Source: Purpureocillium takamizusanense (taxonomy: Eukaryota; Ascomycota; Sordariomycetes; Hypocreales; Ophiocordycipitaceae). From it: DNA of 64,000 nt. Below, one piece after another: positions 38,001-49,925 of the stretch. The position numbers and the translations under genes are program-made. The notes beneath the pieces were generated by a model that was not told the origin of the DNA, searched no databases, and saw nothing but the letters and a program-made list of their open reading frames with translations. The stretch spans positions 1,674,001 through 1,738,000 of the forward strand of contig NC_063076.1 of the NCBI RefSeq assembly GCF_022605165.1, given 5' to 3'. Position 1 is the stretch's first letter; each line of letters begins with the position of its first letter.

Positions 38001-39101
38001 ACGCTGTAGTATGTCAGGGCATGTTCGGAAGAATCACACGGCCAGAGTACCTTGCATTTCATGCTGCGCCTCGCTGGGCGTCTTGCGCCTACTCTAGTCG
38101 TTGGACGCAAAGCACATGGCGGCCCGCTGGCAAACGAGTATACACCTCCGCCTCATTTGGAACGGTAGTTGTCCGCCTTTACAGATTGCCGATTATACTA
38201 GCATGCCTACCGACTACGAAGCCCTCATCTCCTCTGGGCTGTGCTGTGAGATGTCGGGTGCCGTTTGTGACAACTGTGTGGCGCATCAAATCGGCTAGAG
38301 CGCACTGCCAGCGCCCGCCGCCTTGAGCCATGCCTCTGTGAGCCATTTGAGTCCCCGCGGTCGCGTCTCTTGGGCATAAATACCCTGCCATAGGCGCTCA
38401 GGCGCACCGGCCGGCACCGACAGTCTGGTTTGGCGGAGCCACTACTCGCGCACGTTGGCGGTGTGCAGCCCCACGAAACATGTGTTGGTGCTTGATAGGC
38501 GCCTGCTCGGCCGAGGCCACTGTGATGTGATGTTCAAGGAATGTGCCCTGATTTACGCCTTGTCCATGCCCTTGGCTGGTGCTCTGGGGTTGTCGGGGGC
38601 TTCAGTGCTGGCACCAGAATTGAGGCTCTGCATGCGCAAGAGGAAGCCGTGTCAGGTGTTCTGCCAGCTATGCGAGGCAAATCCCGTCCCGCCTGATTGC
38701 AACGCTCCGCTGCATCCTTCCCAGCCACTCGACTTTTCTGAGAAGACATCAACAAACCAAATCGAGTAGATTGTTGGTCGGCGCGAGATAGTCCCATGCC
38801 GAGTCGCAGCAGCTGGACACGATGATGAGAGCGCGACCTTCCTACCATCTCGTAGTATGCGAGCTTGTCGAGCATACCTGTCGACCTGTACTGGATGGAG
38901 GAAGCAGACAACGCCGGCATGGCCAAACATGTAAATCAATTCTGCCTCAAAAGGATATCGCGAGCGGCAACTCGCTCCTGAGTCAGCCCAGAGCTAGGCT
39001 GTGTAACACTGCTCATTCATGCGCCGGTGTATCATAAAAATCGCAAGCCGTTACCGAACGCCATAACATGCGCGCCCACCCCCTCGACCCCATCGCGCAG
39101 T
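35033..39101. other. Intergenic, no supported gene
   Basis: Frames up to 272 codons (35283-36101 minus) and 249 codons (36825-37574 minus) are present, but each is matched by open frames on the other strand and shows no domain or splice structure. The stretch holds an inverted pair of GTACTTCGTAC (37275-37285) and GTACGAAGTAC (37412-37422). No RNA gene was recognised. Confidence 0.5.
37275..37422. repeat. Inverted pair of an 11-base GTAC-N3-GTAC motif
   Basis: GTACTTCGTAC at 37275-37285 and its exact reverse complement GTACGAAGTAC at 37412-37422 flank 126 bases. The same 11-mer also occurs at 12089-12099. Confidence 0.8.
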
Positions 39102-39503
39102 CTAGGCAACCTCGTTCAACCGCTGCTTCTTCTCGTTTCGGCCGTCTGGAGTATACCTGGAGTATATCGGTCAGTGTCTGATCTGCGGCATCATTGTCTT
39201 CAAGTCCCATACTTGAGCAGCTTCTCAATCAGGTCGACGTGTGTCATGATCATGCGGCGGCAGCAATAGCGCTTGAGGCCCAACTCGTCCATGGCATCTC
39301 TAGATGACTATATTAGTACCCTTGTGTCTGTCGTCGTATCGCGTCGTGCACATACCCGTCGGTTTTCCTCGGGTCTGCAATCAATTGCAGGTAGCGCTCC
39401 CACAGGTCGCCAGTGACCTTGAACCGTTAGCAATGAGCGACCACGCCTCAGCTGTAGATGCGCTTACCTTCCCGCAAGAGAAACAGCGAATCGGAATAAT
39501 CAT
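39102..39503 (-). CDS. RPB10: RNA polymerases I, II and III subunit RPB10 (ABC10-beta)
   Basis: Four exons on the minus strand, 39468-39503, 39356-39417, 39213-39299 and 39102-39156, join to 79 residues. Introns are 50, 56 and 56 bases. The sequence carries the full RPB10 signature: start [12 protein letters not shown] with the zinc ligands Cys7 and Cys10, then [10 protein letters not shown] with Cys45 and Cys46, then [15 protein letters not shown]10 is a shared core subunit that helps hold the largest subunits together in all three nuclear RNA polymerases. The C-terminal tail (about residues 66-79) is basic and a little longer than in yeast. The gene is divergent from UTP17, with 285 bases between the two ATGs. 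Single exons are too short to stand out as open frames, so the gene is easy to miss. Confidence 0.95.
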
Positions 39504-39788
39504 CTTGGCTGTGTTTGTGCGGTACCGGTGCCTTCCAGGACGTGACGTTGTTTACGGCAGGATGGCGGGTGGGTAGAGACTTCGTTCACGCGTTGATCAC
39601 AGGAAATGATTCTCTGCCGAGGTTTTCCCGCCACGCCTTCCTTATCTTATCGCATGAAAAAGTTCCCCCAGCAGGACCAAAATTTCTGAACCACCGAGAG
39701 ACACTGGACCCGTCCTCGACAGCAACCACCAGCTCACTGCGACTTGCAAATTGACATTGGTCCTGCGGCGCAGAACCTCGTCGCAAAC
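39504..39788. promoter_or_regulatory. Shared bidirectional promoter RPB10/UTP17
   Basis: Only 285 bases separate the divergent start codons of RPB10 (minus) and UTP17 (plus), so both core promoters must lie here. I see no clear TATA box, in keeping with housekeeping promoters. Confidence 0.7.
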
Positions 39789-42785
39789 ATGGCGGGTCTG
39801 AAGAGCCCCAGAGTCAAGGACGACAAGACAAAGAAGCGGAAACGCGAGGCAAACGATTCCGAAAATAAGGCGAAGAGGCATCGACAACAAGCCCGCCAAC
39901 GGCAAGGGAAGGCAAATGGCGACGAGAGTGTTTCGGAAGCGGACAAGCTCATTGAAGCCGACTCGCTCAAGGAAGTCGCCTTGACAAGCCCAGGAGATCT
40001 GACCGGGCGCTCCCAAAATGTCGAGACAGGCTGGAGAATATCCAAACCCATGGGAGGGCGAATGCTGGATATCGACCCGATTCTTACGGCTGATGACCGG
40101 TATGTGAAAAGCGTCGCTGTGCAAAGAAATCATATTGACATGATCTAGCTATCTTATTCTGACCTACAACACTTCCATTCAAGTCTACACTACCACCGAT
40201 TCGTTGCTTGTCAGACGGATACCGATTACAACTCTCGATGCCTCTGCACCGCAGGGGTCAACACCCGCGACGATTATCGCAACTCGGCTCTCTGCGCAGA
40301 ACCCAAATTTTGCCTGGGTTGCCTGCTCGGACGGCCAAGTTTACTATGTCGACTGGACCCAGAGCAAGGAGACGCCAACGAGCTTCAAGACTGTGTCCGG
40401 CACTGCCAAGGCAATGGCTGTGATACCCTCAAAGCGCCAGGGCAAAGGAGACGACATCGTCCTGGTGGTCGAATCCGATAAGGAGCATCGCATGGAAGTC
40501 ATGGCATATCATGATAAGACTGGGTCTGCCACGGCGTCTAAGAGCTTGTTGGCTCTCAAGAAGTACGGCGCCGGGCTGCAGCTGCTGGAAGCCAGCGAAG
40601 ACGGCCAAGTTCTGGTTGGGGCATTTCACGATCGCCTGTTCCTTGGCGTGGCTTCTCAGTCTGGCACTGGCAAACTTGAAGAGCTTCAGTACGAGTTTTA
40701 CTCGTTTGACGTCCCGGATCTCATCACCTCTCTGAGTCTGAGGGTCCACAGGAAGTCGGGCGGTCGAAAGGTGCAAGTTGGGTTTGATAAGGCAGTGGAC
40801 GTCATTGCTGGTGGCGCGCGCGGAGCCATATTCGTTTATAGCGATGTGCTCTCGCGCCTTCAGGCTGTAGGGAAGTCGCAGGTGGCCAGAGATGGTGTGC
40901 AAGTGCAGCGACTGCATTGGCATCGGCGAGCCGTCCACGCCGTGAAGTGGTCTCGCGACGGTATGTGTTGTGCATTCGTGTTCGAGCGCCCGACCACAGC
41001 TGACCAGCAACAGGACATTACATTCTCTCCGGCGGCTCAGAAAATGCTCTTGTCATGTGGCAAGTTGACACGGGCAAGAAAGACTTCCTCCCGCATTTGT
41101 CTGGCAGCGTCGAAAACATTGTGATCTCCTCGTCAGGGTCATCATATGTGATTCATCTGGACGACAACTCTTGTATGATCCTGTCGACTGCCGAGATGAC
41201 GCCAATCACATACGTGTCCGGCATCCAATCCGCAGCCATCGATGTGGCGACGCCCAAGGACCTGTTGGTAAAGCGCACCTGGAGCACTGCGGACCAAGTC
41301 AGGCGGCCGATCCCGGCTGCCATCAAACCCTCAGACCCGTCCAAACTTCACGTTTGCGTCGGCAATGGCCGCCAAGCATCCATGGCTGGCGACTTCTCGG
41401 CGCCCTTGCTGCAGACGTTTGATCTGGACTCGTTTACGAGCGTGACGAAACAGGCGCTGGCCCGCACGCAGACAACAACTCACAATATGACCAGCAAGGG
41501 TCACACCATTGATGAGCCCTTGGTCAGCCATATCGCCTTCTCCGGGGATGGAAAGTGGCTGGCCAGCGTTGATGAGTGGAAGCCGTCCACGAAGGATCTG
41601 GAAAGCGTTAGCAGCGACATGAGAGACCAATTTCTTCGCGAGAGAAGCGAGATTTACCTTAAGTTCTGGGAAGTACGCGACGCCGACGCGTCGGTCGCTT
41701 TGGTTTCAAGGATTAACACTCCCCACGCCACGAACCATCCTGAGTCAGTCCTCGATCTCACTTCAAACCCCACCTCGACATCATTTGCGACTATCGGAGC
41801 AGATGGCATCGTGCGGGTATGGCGACCCAAGGCCCGCCAACAAAACGGACTTGCCGTCAAGGGGATGGAGGGCCATGACACAGTCACCTGGAGCTGCTCG
41901 CAAATCATCGCCGTCGGTGACTATGTCGGCAAGGAGGCTGGTACGGATTTGTCGGCAAGCACAGCCCCAGCCAGGACGCAGGGAAGCATCACGTATTCAG
42001 AAGATGGCTCGACCCTCTTTGCCGCCTTTGGAGCGACTGATATCGGAGTGGTCTACGTTATCGATGCAGTCAGCGGACAGATCGTCAAGATGCTCGAGGG
42101 GTTGTGGAGCGGCCAGTTGCAGTCGATTCGCGCGCTCTCCTCATTCGTCCTGGTTTTGTCCAAAGACCTGCGCGTCTACGACGTGGTCGGAGACGAGCTG
42201 CAATATGGCATCGTCATTCCCGAGATACCAGGAGTGAACGAGCTCCTTCAACTTGCAGTGGACCACACATCGGGTCACTTTGCCGTCACATTGCCAATTG
42301 GAGGGATTTCCAGCGTGGGAATCTTCGACCCAGAGGATCCAGAGCCGCTACTGGTGCGGAGCACTCCGAATAGGATAGTCAGCCTCGTCTCGGCACCCAC
42401 AACGAGCGGCTTCATTGCGCTGGACGACGCAGCTCAGGTTTGGGTGATTGCCGAGGGGTCCGATCCGTCGGCGCTCACAACCGTTCAGCCGCTGCAGGAT
42501 CTGCAGCTCGACGGGACAACGGCTGATGACAGCAGCAAGGACATCATCCTCAACCTGAACGACGACGAGGTCGCCAGTGACGAAGAGATGGACGACCAAG
42601 TGCCGGGAGAGGAGGAGGACGTGGACATGGATGACGATGAATTCCACCCCAGCGTCATCCCACAGCAATATCTGGCGGATATATTCGATGCTGCGCCTGC
42701 GTTTGCCGCACCGTCGGTGGAGGACATGTTCTACAAGGTCACCGAGCTGCTCGCGACCAAGCCCCTGTCTTCTGGCACGACGTGA
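39789..42785 (+). CDS. UTP17: U3 snoRNP t-UTP protein Utp17/Nan1 (WDR75 homologue)
   Basis: Three exons, 39789-40099, 40149-40960 and 41014-42785, give 964 residues. Introns are 48 and 53 bases. The N-terminus is very basic (DDKTKKRKREANDSENKAKR), as in nucleolar proteins. It is followed by WD40-type repeats: YLILTYNTSIQVYTTTD, FAWVACSDGQVYYVDW, AVHAVKWSRDG joined across intron 2 to HYILSGGSENALVMWQVD, and later SFATIGADGIVRVWRP. Two beta-propellers are expected in this family. A strongly acidic segment (about residues 900-925) precedes a short C-terminal helical part (IPQQYLADIFDAAP). Utp17 belongs to the UTP-A/t-UTP complex that binds the 5' external spacer of pre-rRNA in the nucleolus and is needed for 18S maturation and rDNA transcription. 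The length fits the family (830-900 in animals and yeast). Confidence 0.93.
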
Positions 42786-43201
42786 TGTCGTTTAGCATTG
42801 CGGGAGGGACATGCATACATGGCATAATTTTGGGGCATTTGTTGATTGCATCACGGGCGTTCATCTGGCGCCTGCATGTTAGATTTAAAAGACAGGGTCC
42901 GGACGGGGGCCGAAGCGAGCTCGGCGTTGCACACGAGCGGACCCGCAACCTCCCTCGGTGGCGCCGGGAACGGCATGTGTGGAGTGCGGGGGGGATGACG
43001 GGGGTGCCAGGCCGGAGAGGGCGCCGATGGCGCAATCAAGAGGGAGGGCGCACAACACGCCTGATCTGATAGTTCTGAATACCTCTACCTACCACGCTTC
43101 CTCAGCAAACCCTTCGTCTCAATCAACGTGAGCCGACGCCGCTGATGTAGCTAGGAAGGAGCGAGCCCATCGTAACGTTGGATTAGCATCTACCCCTCGC
43201 C
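42786..43201. other. Intergenic, oxygenase promoter
   Basis: A 416-base spacer with no open frame of note. It holds the 3' end of UTP17 and the promoter of the oxygenase. Confidence 0.6.
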
Positions 43202-44555
43202 ATGTCGTCCTTCACATCGATCCCGATTCTGGACTTGGAGCTGGCTCGGGACCCAGCGACCAAGCCCGCGTTCCTGGAGCAGCTTCGCTATGCGCTCATG
43301 GAGGTCGGCTTTCTGTACCTCAAGAACGTGGGCATCCCGGCCGAGCTGTTCCAGGAGGTCATACAAAAAGGCAAGGCCTTCTTTGACATTCCCTTGGAAG
43401 AAAAGTACGCATCGTCCTCAACCTTTTTACACTTGACTGTGGGGGGGTTCACGATGAGGCTGACCTGAGTCGACGCTGTTTGCCGTCCCCAGGCTCAAGA
43501 TCGAGATGAAGAACGCGCCGTCGTTCCTGGGCTACTCGCGGCTGTCGGCCGAGATCACGGCCGGCGAGGTGGACCACCGCGAGCAGATCGACCTGTCGAC
43601 GGAGCATCCCGTGCCGGCGCCGGGCTCGCCGCTCTACCGCAACCTGCTCGCGCCGAACCAGTGGCCGTCCGAGGCGAGCTCTCCGGGGTTCCGCGCCGTC
43701 TACACCGACTACATGCGGCGCATGGGCGACGTGTCCATCTACTTCACGTCGCTCATCGCCGAGGCCATCCAGCTGCCGGCCGACGCCTTTGACAAGTACT
43801 TTGACGCGGACCAGCAGCACAAGCTCAAGATTGTCAAGTACCCGGACATGGCGGAGCTGGGGCAGACGTCGAACGGTGGCGGCGGCGGCGACGACGACGG
43901 AGAGGGCCAGCAGCAGCAGAAGCAGCCGCAGCAGCAACAACAACAAGGCCAGGGCGTGGGCCCTCACAAGGACAGCATGCTGACGTCGTACCTGCTGCAG
44001 GCGACGGCGCACCGCGGGCTGCAGGTGCAAAACGTCGAGGGCCGGTGGATCGACTGCCCGCCCGTCGACGGCACGCTGGTGGTGGCCATCGGGCAGGGCA
44101 TGGAGGCGCTGACGCAGGGCGTGTGCGTGTCGACGACGCACCGGGTGCTGAGCCCGGCGGCGGGCTCGGGCGCGCGCTTCTCCATCCCCTTCTTCCAGGG
44201 CGTGCGCTACGACGCCGACTTCGACGAGCTGGAGACGGTGGGCGTGGGCGCCGTGCCCGACGAGGTGCGCGAGCAGCGCCGGCGCGTCGTCGCGCGGGCG
44301 GGCGGGCGCCGCGTCGACGACGTCGAGTTCACCTTCCGCAAGGGCGCCGTCGCCAAGACGCTGGGCGAGGCGACGCTGCGCAACAGGGTCAAGAGCCATC
44401 CCGACGTCGGCGAGCGCTGGTACCCGGACATCCTGCGCGCCATCCGCGAGGAGCAGCAGCAGGCGGCCCGCGCCCTGTCCGAGAGGGCGTCTGGAGAGCA
44501 CCAGGAGCCGTCGGCGTCGACGAAGCTGCCGCAGCCGGTGGTGGAGGCTCATTGA
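43202..44555 (+). CDS. 2-oxoglutarate/Fe(II)-dependent oxygenase, isopenicillin N synthase-like
   Basis: Two exons, 43202-43404 and 43493-44555, give 421 residues. The N-terminal half matches the DIOX_N domain (IPILDLELARDPATKPAF, then ALMEVGFLYLKNVGIP). The catalytic part has the iron ligands H226-x-D228 (GPHKDSMLTSYLLQ) and H284 (STTHRVLSP), and R296-x-S298 (RFSIPFF) for binding 2-oxoglutarate. All key residues are present, so an active enzyme is likely; the substrate is unknown. A Gly/Asp/Gln-rich stretch at about residues 195-223 sits directly before the first iron ligand. The C-terminal tail (after about 390) is Glu/Gln/Ser-rich. No biosynthetic genes lie nearby; neighbours are UTP17 and a small zinc protein, so a role in a cluster is not supported. 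Confidence 0.9.
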
Positions 44556-44903
44556 GGGCGCTCAAGGCAGGGGGGGGGGGGGGGATGAAACTGCGGCGGC
44601 GCGGCGGCTTGGTGGCGGAACATGAGTAGAGGAAGAGGTTAGATGCAGTCATCAAAGTGTATAAGTTAAGGACGCGAAAAGTTCATCACCACGGACCATC
44701 ACAGCAGCACCAATGTCTACACCTTCCTACGCCGTGCTACATCCTACCCTCTCATCGCAACCCCACGATCAAAAGTCAGTGCCCGTTATATCTCTTCTTT
44801 TTCGCTTTCCATCAAAACTCCTTGAGCCATGCCAAACCCTTCATGTAATATCAAGAAACAGTCTCGTCGCATCGCATAATCGCATCGAAGCGGCGGGACT
44901 CGA
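44556..44903. other. Convergent spacer with G15 tract
   Basis: The spacer lies between the 3' ends of the oxygenase and the minus-strand zinc-binding gene. A G15 run at 44570-44584 begins 14 bases after the oxygenase stop codon. Confidence 0.7.
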
Positions 44904-45406
44904 CTAGCCGGAGCCCGGGAAGCAGTCGGCGAGGCCCTTGTTGTGCTTGTTGGAGGCGTGCTCGAGGAGACTGCAGCAGTTGTCATTAGCGGCCGTGCTT
45001 GCACACATGAGGACTGGTCGCGCGCAAAAGGGCGCTACGAAGGGGAAGAGATGTTGGGGTTTGTCTGTCACTACTCACGCGGGGGCCTTGGTGGTCTGAA
45101 GGAACGTCGCCTTGCAGATTTGACACTGGATGGTCATGGCTTGCTGGTTCTGAACGACGATCCGGTTGTAAGTGAATTGAGCTCAGAAACTAGGAACGGG
45201 GGGTATGTGAGGATCGGACGTACGACTTTGATCTGCGACTTGGCAACCTTGGTGTCCTTCTGGTTGCGATCACGCTTCTGCTGTGCCTTGGCTCCCTGAA
45301 GAGTATCATCGGGTCGACCTGCGCGTCAGCCGGGTTGCCCGACATGAAGTCCTGCTGGGGAGCATGTTCTCCGTCGATGGGACGCGGGGTGTCTTACGTT
45401 ACCCAT
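44904..45406 (-). CDS. Small zinc-binding protein of the At2g23090/4F5-type family
   Basis: Four exons on the minus strand, 45398-45406, 45224-45295, 45079-45149 and 44904-44970, join to 72 residues. Exon 1 codes only Met-Gly-Asn. Introns are 102, 74 and 107 bases with standard ends. The N-terminal half is basic (GAKAQQKRDRNQKDTKVAKS), typical of this family. The C-terminal half has a C2H2-like pattern: CQICKATF followed by LLEHASNKH, then a conserved end DCFPG. The family is widespread in eukaryotes and small; its molecular role is poorly known. No single exon stands out as an open frame, so the gene is easily missed. The match rests on the whole-length pattern and correct phase at all three junctions. 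Confidence 0.9.
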
Positions 45407-47385
45407 TGTAGCGGTTCGGTTCGAGACAGGCGGGGAAGGCCTTTGGGGTGCAGAGCCAACTGAGTGGCGGATGATAGCAGGCGGGCGAAAGGGGGGTGCG
45501 CGGGGTGTAGAATTCCGGTCGGAGCTAGAGCGGGGGAGGCCGGCAGATTGGCTGGAGATGCGCGGCAGACAGGGGTAGCGTGCTTGGTTGCGGGCGAGTC
45601 TGCTATATCGGGCGTGCGAAAGGGAGGGACGAAGAGGTTGTCGTGGACGATGAAGGAGAAAAGGCGGCAGCGGGATAAAAGTGCGGCGTTGTCGTTGGAG
45701 CCGGCGGCGGCGCCACGGAGGGAGTGGTGGGAAAATTTGCTCCGCCGCGCGGAATGGTGTGGGTGAGCCTCGGCGCTTCTTCCCTGTAGGGCCCTGCACT
45801 TCGTAGGCGGGACAGAGGGGTTTGTCCTCTAACTACCGTGCTGCCCACTCCATCCACTGCAGGTGCCACTGCCGCCCCTTGGGTGCCTCCATGAGATCCC
45901 CTGAAGCAGCCCGAAAGCGAATCCGCCCTGGGCTGAGGTGACGTGAGCCCTGAGGTGGCGCCTCCATGCCGAAACTCGGTCATTTCTCGTCCATCATGCG
46001 CCACCAAGGACTCCGGGCTCACCATCAGCGTCACCCTTCCAAAAGAACGGCGCTTACCTACGCAATTACTTTTGCCATCCACAGAGCGGTCCTTGGGCAT
46101 CCATCTACTACCAAGTACAGTGCATTCTCAGATGCGGCCCATGACCCCTCGCCGGCGCGGTCATGGCCGCGGAGACGGTAGACGGCTACCACCTCGCTCC
46201 CCGGCTTGTCTCGATGCAGCATTCCGCGGCGGTCTCTCCCCCGTCGACTCCACAGTCTCCCGCGTCTGCCCACATGTTCGGTCCCTGACGATCGTGGCGC
46301 GGGGCCAGCACTTGACTCCTTGGGGCCGTGGTGGAATTGGACGGATCAGGACCAGACAAGCTCCGACACGTTGTTGCAGCGCCAGCCACGGCGTTCCATC
46401 GCGTTTCCTCGGCACCTCTTCATCCCAATCTCACCCACACAAACGACGGCCGACCCAACCCGGCTTGCTGTCCCAACTAAGTAGGCAGTTCGTAAAGCCT
46501 GGGTTTGCACACAATCGCGGGTGTGGCTCGTTGGGCTTACTTCTCGGGACCGCCGATGTTCGCCGACGCCTCTCCTCTTCAGCCGCGAAAGCTCGCAGCG
46601 CGAACGCGATGCTTCATTTGCCGCCTCGCAAGGTTCTCGTTTACATTTGTTTTGTCAAGCGGTCATGCTTATGCGGGCGCGACAAGCCTAACGATGTTAC
46701 CGCGACGGACCTATCCTAGCTGTCGACCCAGCTGCCGACGTGGACATCATAACCCGCCCATAACACCCGTTGCTCGATGCTCTACTAATACTAGCCTATG
46801 CGCTTTGCCAGTGCCGGACGCCGGACGCCACAGGGGTAGACTAAGCTGTGGAGCCGTGTCGTCGAATGAACCCGCCAGAGGAAGCTGGCCCTCCTGGTTT
46901 GCTTGTTCTTGCGTGCCCGTCACGAACTACCGCTGCATGTTGCTGCGGTCGATATGGAGCCGGGAAGCAGGGCACAACCTACCTTACCCATCGCAGCCCT
47001 GCTTGTGGTTGCCGACGCGCTCACCATTGGACGACTTGCTTCGGGCTATGCGAAAGTGGCCCGCGAAGAGCCCGCCGGGCTGATGCAACTCTATATATAT
47101 GGTGTCATAGTCTTCTCCCAAGCCGCATACCCCTGTGAATCTGGGCCGGACAAGGCGGAGGACGGGCCGATCGAGCTGTGCCTATGCGGCACGATGCCCC
47201 GAATAGGAAGTTAGCTGCGTAGTAACTTCTTTCGCAGGTCGACCGCGAGAGGGACCCGGGACAGAAATGAGATGTGTAGCTCCCGCTATATAAGAGGGAA
47301 AGTCGCGTCGTCGGCTGCTCGCTCATCATCCCTTCATCGCCACTTTCTGTGAGCTCGAGGTCGCGTCTCATCGACAGTCGGCATC
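45407..47385. other. Intergenic between zinc-protein and glucanase promoters
   Basis: Divergent spacer of 2 kb. The plus-strand frames near 45943-47083 lack domains and splice structure. A TATA box for the glucanase lies at its right end. Confidence 0.5.
47287..47294 (+). promoter_or_regulatory. TATA box of the GH55 glucanase
   Basis: TATATAAG lies 91 bases before the glucanase ATG, in GC-rich surroundings, as expected for a regulated secreted-enzyme gene. Confidence 0.6.
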
Positions 47386-49925
47386 ATGTTCAATATCGCC
47401 GCGGCGGCCGTCTTCGTTCTGGGCGTCGCTTCTGCGAGCCCAACCCCTGGCCATACCAATGTCGCCGAGGAGCGTGTTTCGAAGCGGGCAACCGACTTCT
47501 GGTACCCCAACATGGACCACACCGGCCAGTACCGTGGCTATGCCCCGGACCTGGACGGAGACTACACCTACCAGGTGTACAAATCTGTCAACTCTGGTGA
47601 CGGCGACGCCATCCAGGCCGCCATCAACGACGACAATGGTGGGAAGCGCCACGGCCAGTGGCTCGCGTCTCAGCCTCGAGTATGTGGAGAGGCTTCTCAT
47701 CCAAGACTGATGTTGACTTGGCGCTGATTGTCTTCTAGGTCGTGTTCATCCCTGGTGGCACGTATGAGATCAAAAAGACCATCTACATGAACACTGACAC
47801 CATCCTGATGGGTGACCCAACCAACGTAAGAGAGCTCCTGGCATCACCCAACTTCAGGCTTCACTAACAAGTTATATAGCCGCCAGTCCTCAAGGCTGCT
47901 GCTGGCTTCTCCGGCGACCAGACTCTCATCTCTGGCCAGGATCCTGCCACGCACGATGCGGGCGAGCTCTCGTTTGCCGTGGGTCTCAAGAACCTGGTCT
48001 TGGACACGACCAACATTCCTGGTGGTAGGCCTACTTCGTGTACAGACGTATATGTTCGGGTCGGTTGCTGATAGCGCAAAGGAAATGCCTTCACCGCGCT
48101 CTGGTGGGGCGTCGCCCAGGCTGCGCAGCTGCAAAACATCAAGATCACCATGGCGTCCTCTCAGAATGGCCAGGGTCACAGCGGCATTCGGCTGGGCCGC
48201 GGCTCGACGCTCGGTCTTTCTGATGTGCGCGTCGAACGCGGCCAGAACGGCATCTGGCACGACGGCCACCAGCAGGCGGCGTACAAGAACATCTACTTCT
48301 ACCAGAACACCATTGGCATGCTCATCAGCGGCGGAAATACAATCACCATCACCGCTTCCACCTTTGACACGTGCGGTACCGGCATTCGCAACACCGGAGG
48401 CGCCCCTTGGATTGCTCTGATCGACTCCAAGTCGGTCAACTCGGGCGTCACGTTTGTCACGACGGGCTACCCGTCCTTCTTGATCGAGAACTTGGACAAG
48501 GACACCAACTCGGACATTGCCCAGGTGCCCAACCAGACGGTGCTCGGAGCCAAGAGCCACGTCGACACGTTCACGTACGCCAACACGGTCGGCCGCAACC
48601 CCATTTATGGCGCGACCAGCTCCAGCAACCAGCGCCCGGGCGCTCTGGCTCCCGGTGGCAGGTTCCCCGCGATCCCGGCGCCCAACTACAGCGATAAGAA
48701 GGCGTCGGACTTTATCAACGTCAAGGACCCGTCTCAGAACGGTGGGCAGACGATCCTCGGCGACCACACCAAGGACGAGTCGGCCGCGCTCAACAAGGTG
48801 CTGCAGTATGCCGCGCAGCAGAACAAGATTGCCTACTTTCCCTTTGGCAAGTACCGGGTCGACTCGACCTTGTTCGTCCCTCCTGGCTCCCGCATCGTCG
48901 GTGAGGGCTGGGCCACCATTACCGGCAGCGGTGACTTCTTCGAGGATGAGTCCAGCCCCAAGCCGGTCGTGTCCATCGGCCGTGACGGCGACGTTGGCGT
49001 GGCGCAGATCCAAGACATGCGGTTCACCGTCTCCGACGTGCTGCCCGGCGCCATCATCGTGCAATTCAACATGGCGGGCAACACTCCCGGAGACGTGGCG
49101 CTGTGGAACTCGCTCGTCACGGTGGGAGGCACGCGCGGCGCGTCTGGCCTGACGGACAACTGCGGAGACGCCAGCAACGAGTGCAAGGGCGCCTTCATCG
49201 GCATGCACTTCAGCAAGTCGTCGTCGGCGTACGTGGAGAACGTGTGGAACTGGGTGGCGGACCACATCACCGAGGCCTTCGGCGGCGGCTCCAGCATCGC
49301 GGCCAAGGGCGGCGCCCTCGTCGAGTCGACCAAGGCGACGTGGCTGCACGCGCTGGGCAGCGAGCACTGGTGGCTGTACCAGCTCAACCTGCACAACGCC
49401 GACAACGTCTTCGTGTCGATGCTGCAGGCCGAGACCAACTACGAGCAGGGAGACAACACGCAACAGATCCCGCCGGCGCCGTGGAAGGCCGACAAGGACG
49501 GCTGGGGCGACCCGGACTTTTCGTGGTGCGGCGGCGGCGACAAGCGGTGCCGCATGGGCCCTGCCAACTACATCAACGGCGGCTCTAATGTCTACACGTA
49601 CGGGTCGGCGTCTTGGGCCTTTTTCAGCGGCCCGGGCTACCAGGGCTGCGGCCAGTTTCAGTGCCAGCGTGAGTCTTCTTTTTCGTCTAACCCGTGTGGC
49701 GTCTGATATAATGGAAGTGAGTGGCTCTTTGCTGACCTTGAACCGACGACAGAGACGATGCACTGGATCGCACAGACACCCAGCAACCTGCAGGCGTTTG
49801 GGCTGTGCTCCAAGGACGCCGAGACTGTCCTTAGGTTGGCGGACGGCACGAGGATCAAGGCTCAGCAAGGCTTCGGGGGATCGTGGCCCGGCGGCGGCGG
49901 TGACGTGGGCCGCTACACTCCATAG
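47386..49925 (+). CDS. Secreted exo-beta-1,3-glucanase, glycoside hydrolase family 55
   Basis: Five exons, 47386-47679, 47739-47825, 47880-48024, 48082-49668 and 49753-49925, give 761 residues, the usual length for GH55. A signal peptide (MFNIAAAAVFVLGVASAS) is followed by a short propeptide ending in KR at about residue 34, a likely Kex2 site. The protein is two tandem pectate-lyase-like beta-helices. The first contains GDGDAIQAAIND, VVFIPGGTYEIKKTIYM and TALWWGVAQAAQLQNIKITM. The second contains KDESAALNKVLQYAAQQ, IAYFPFGKYRVDSTLFVPPG and the conserved ATWLHALGSEHWWLYQLNL segment. GH55 enzymes release glucose or short oligomers from beta-1,3-glucan in the cell wall; in fungi they serve wall remodelling, mycoparasitism or nutrition. 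An antisense frame of 742 codons covers most of the gene and is a by-product of codon bias. Confidence 0.95.

Noticed and set aside
43449..44552. Antisense frame of 367 codons over the oxygenase
   Set aside because: Its translation is Arg/His/Leu-rich with no domain; the plus strand carries all conserved catalytic residues.
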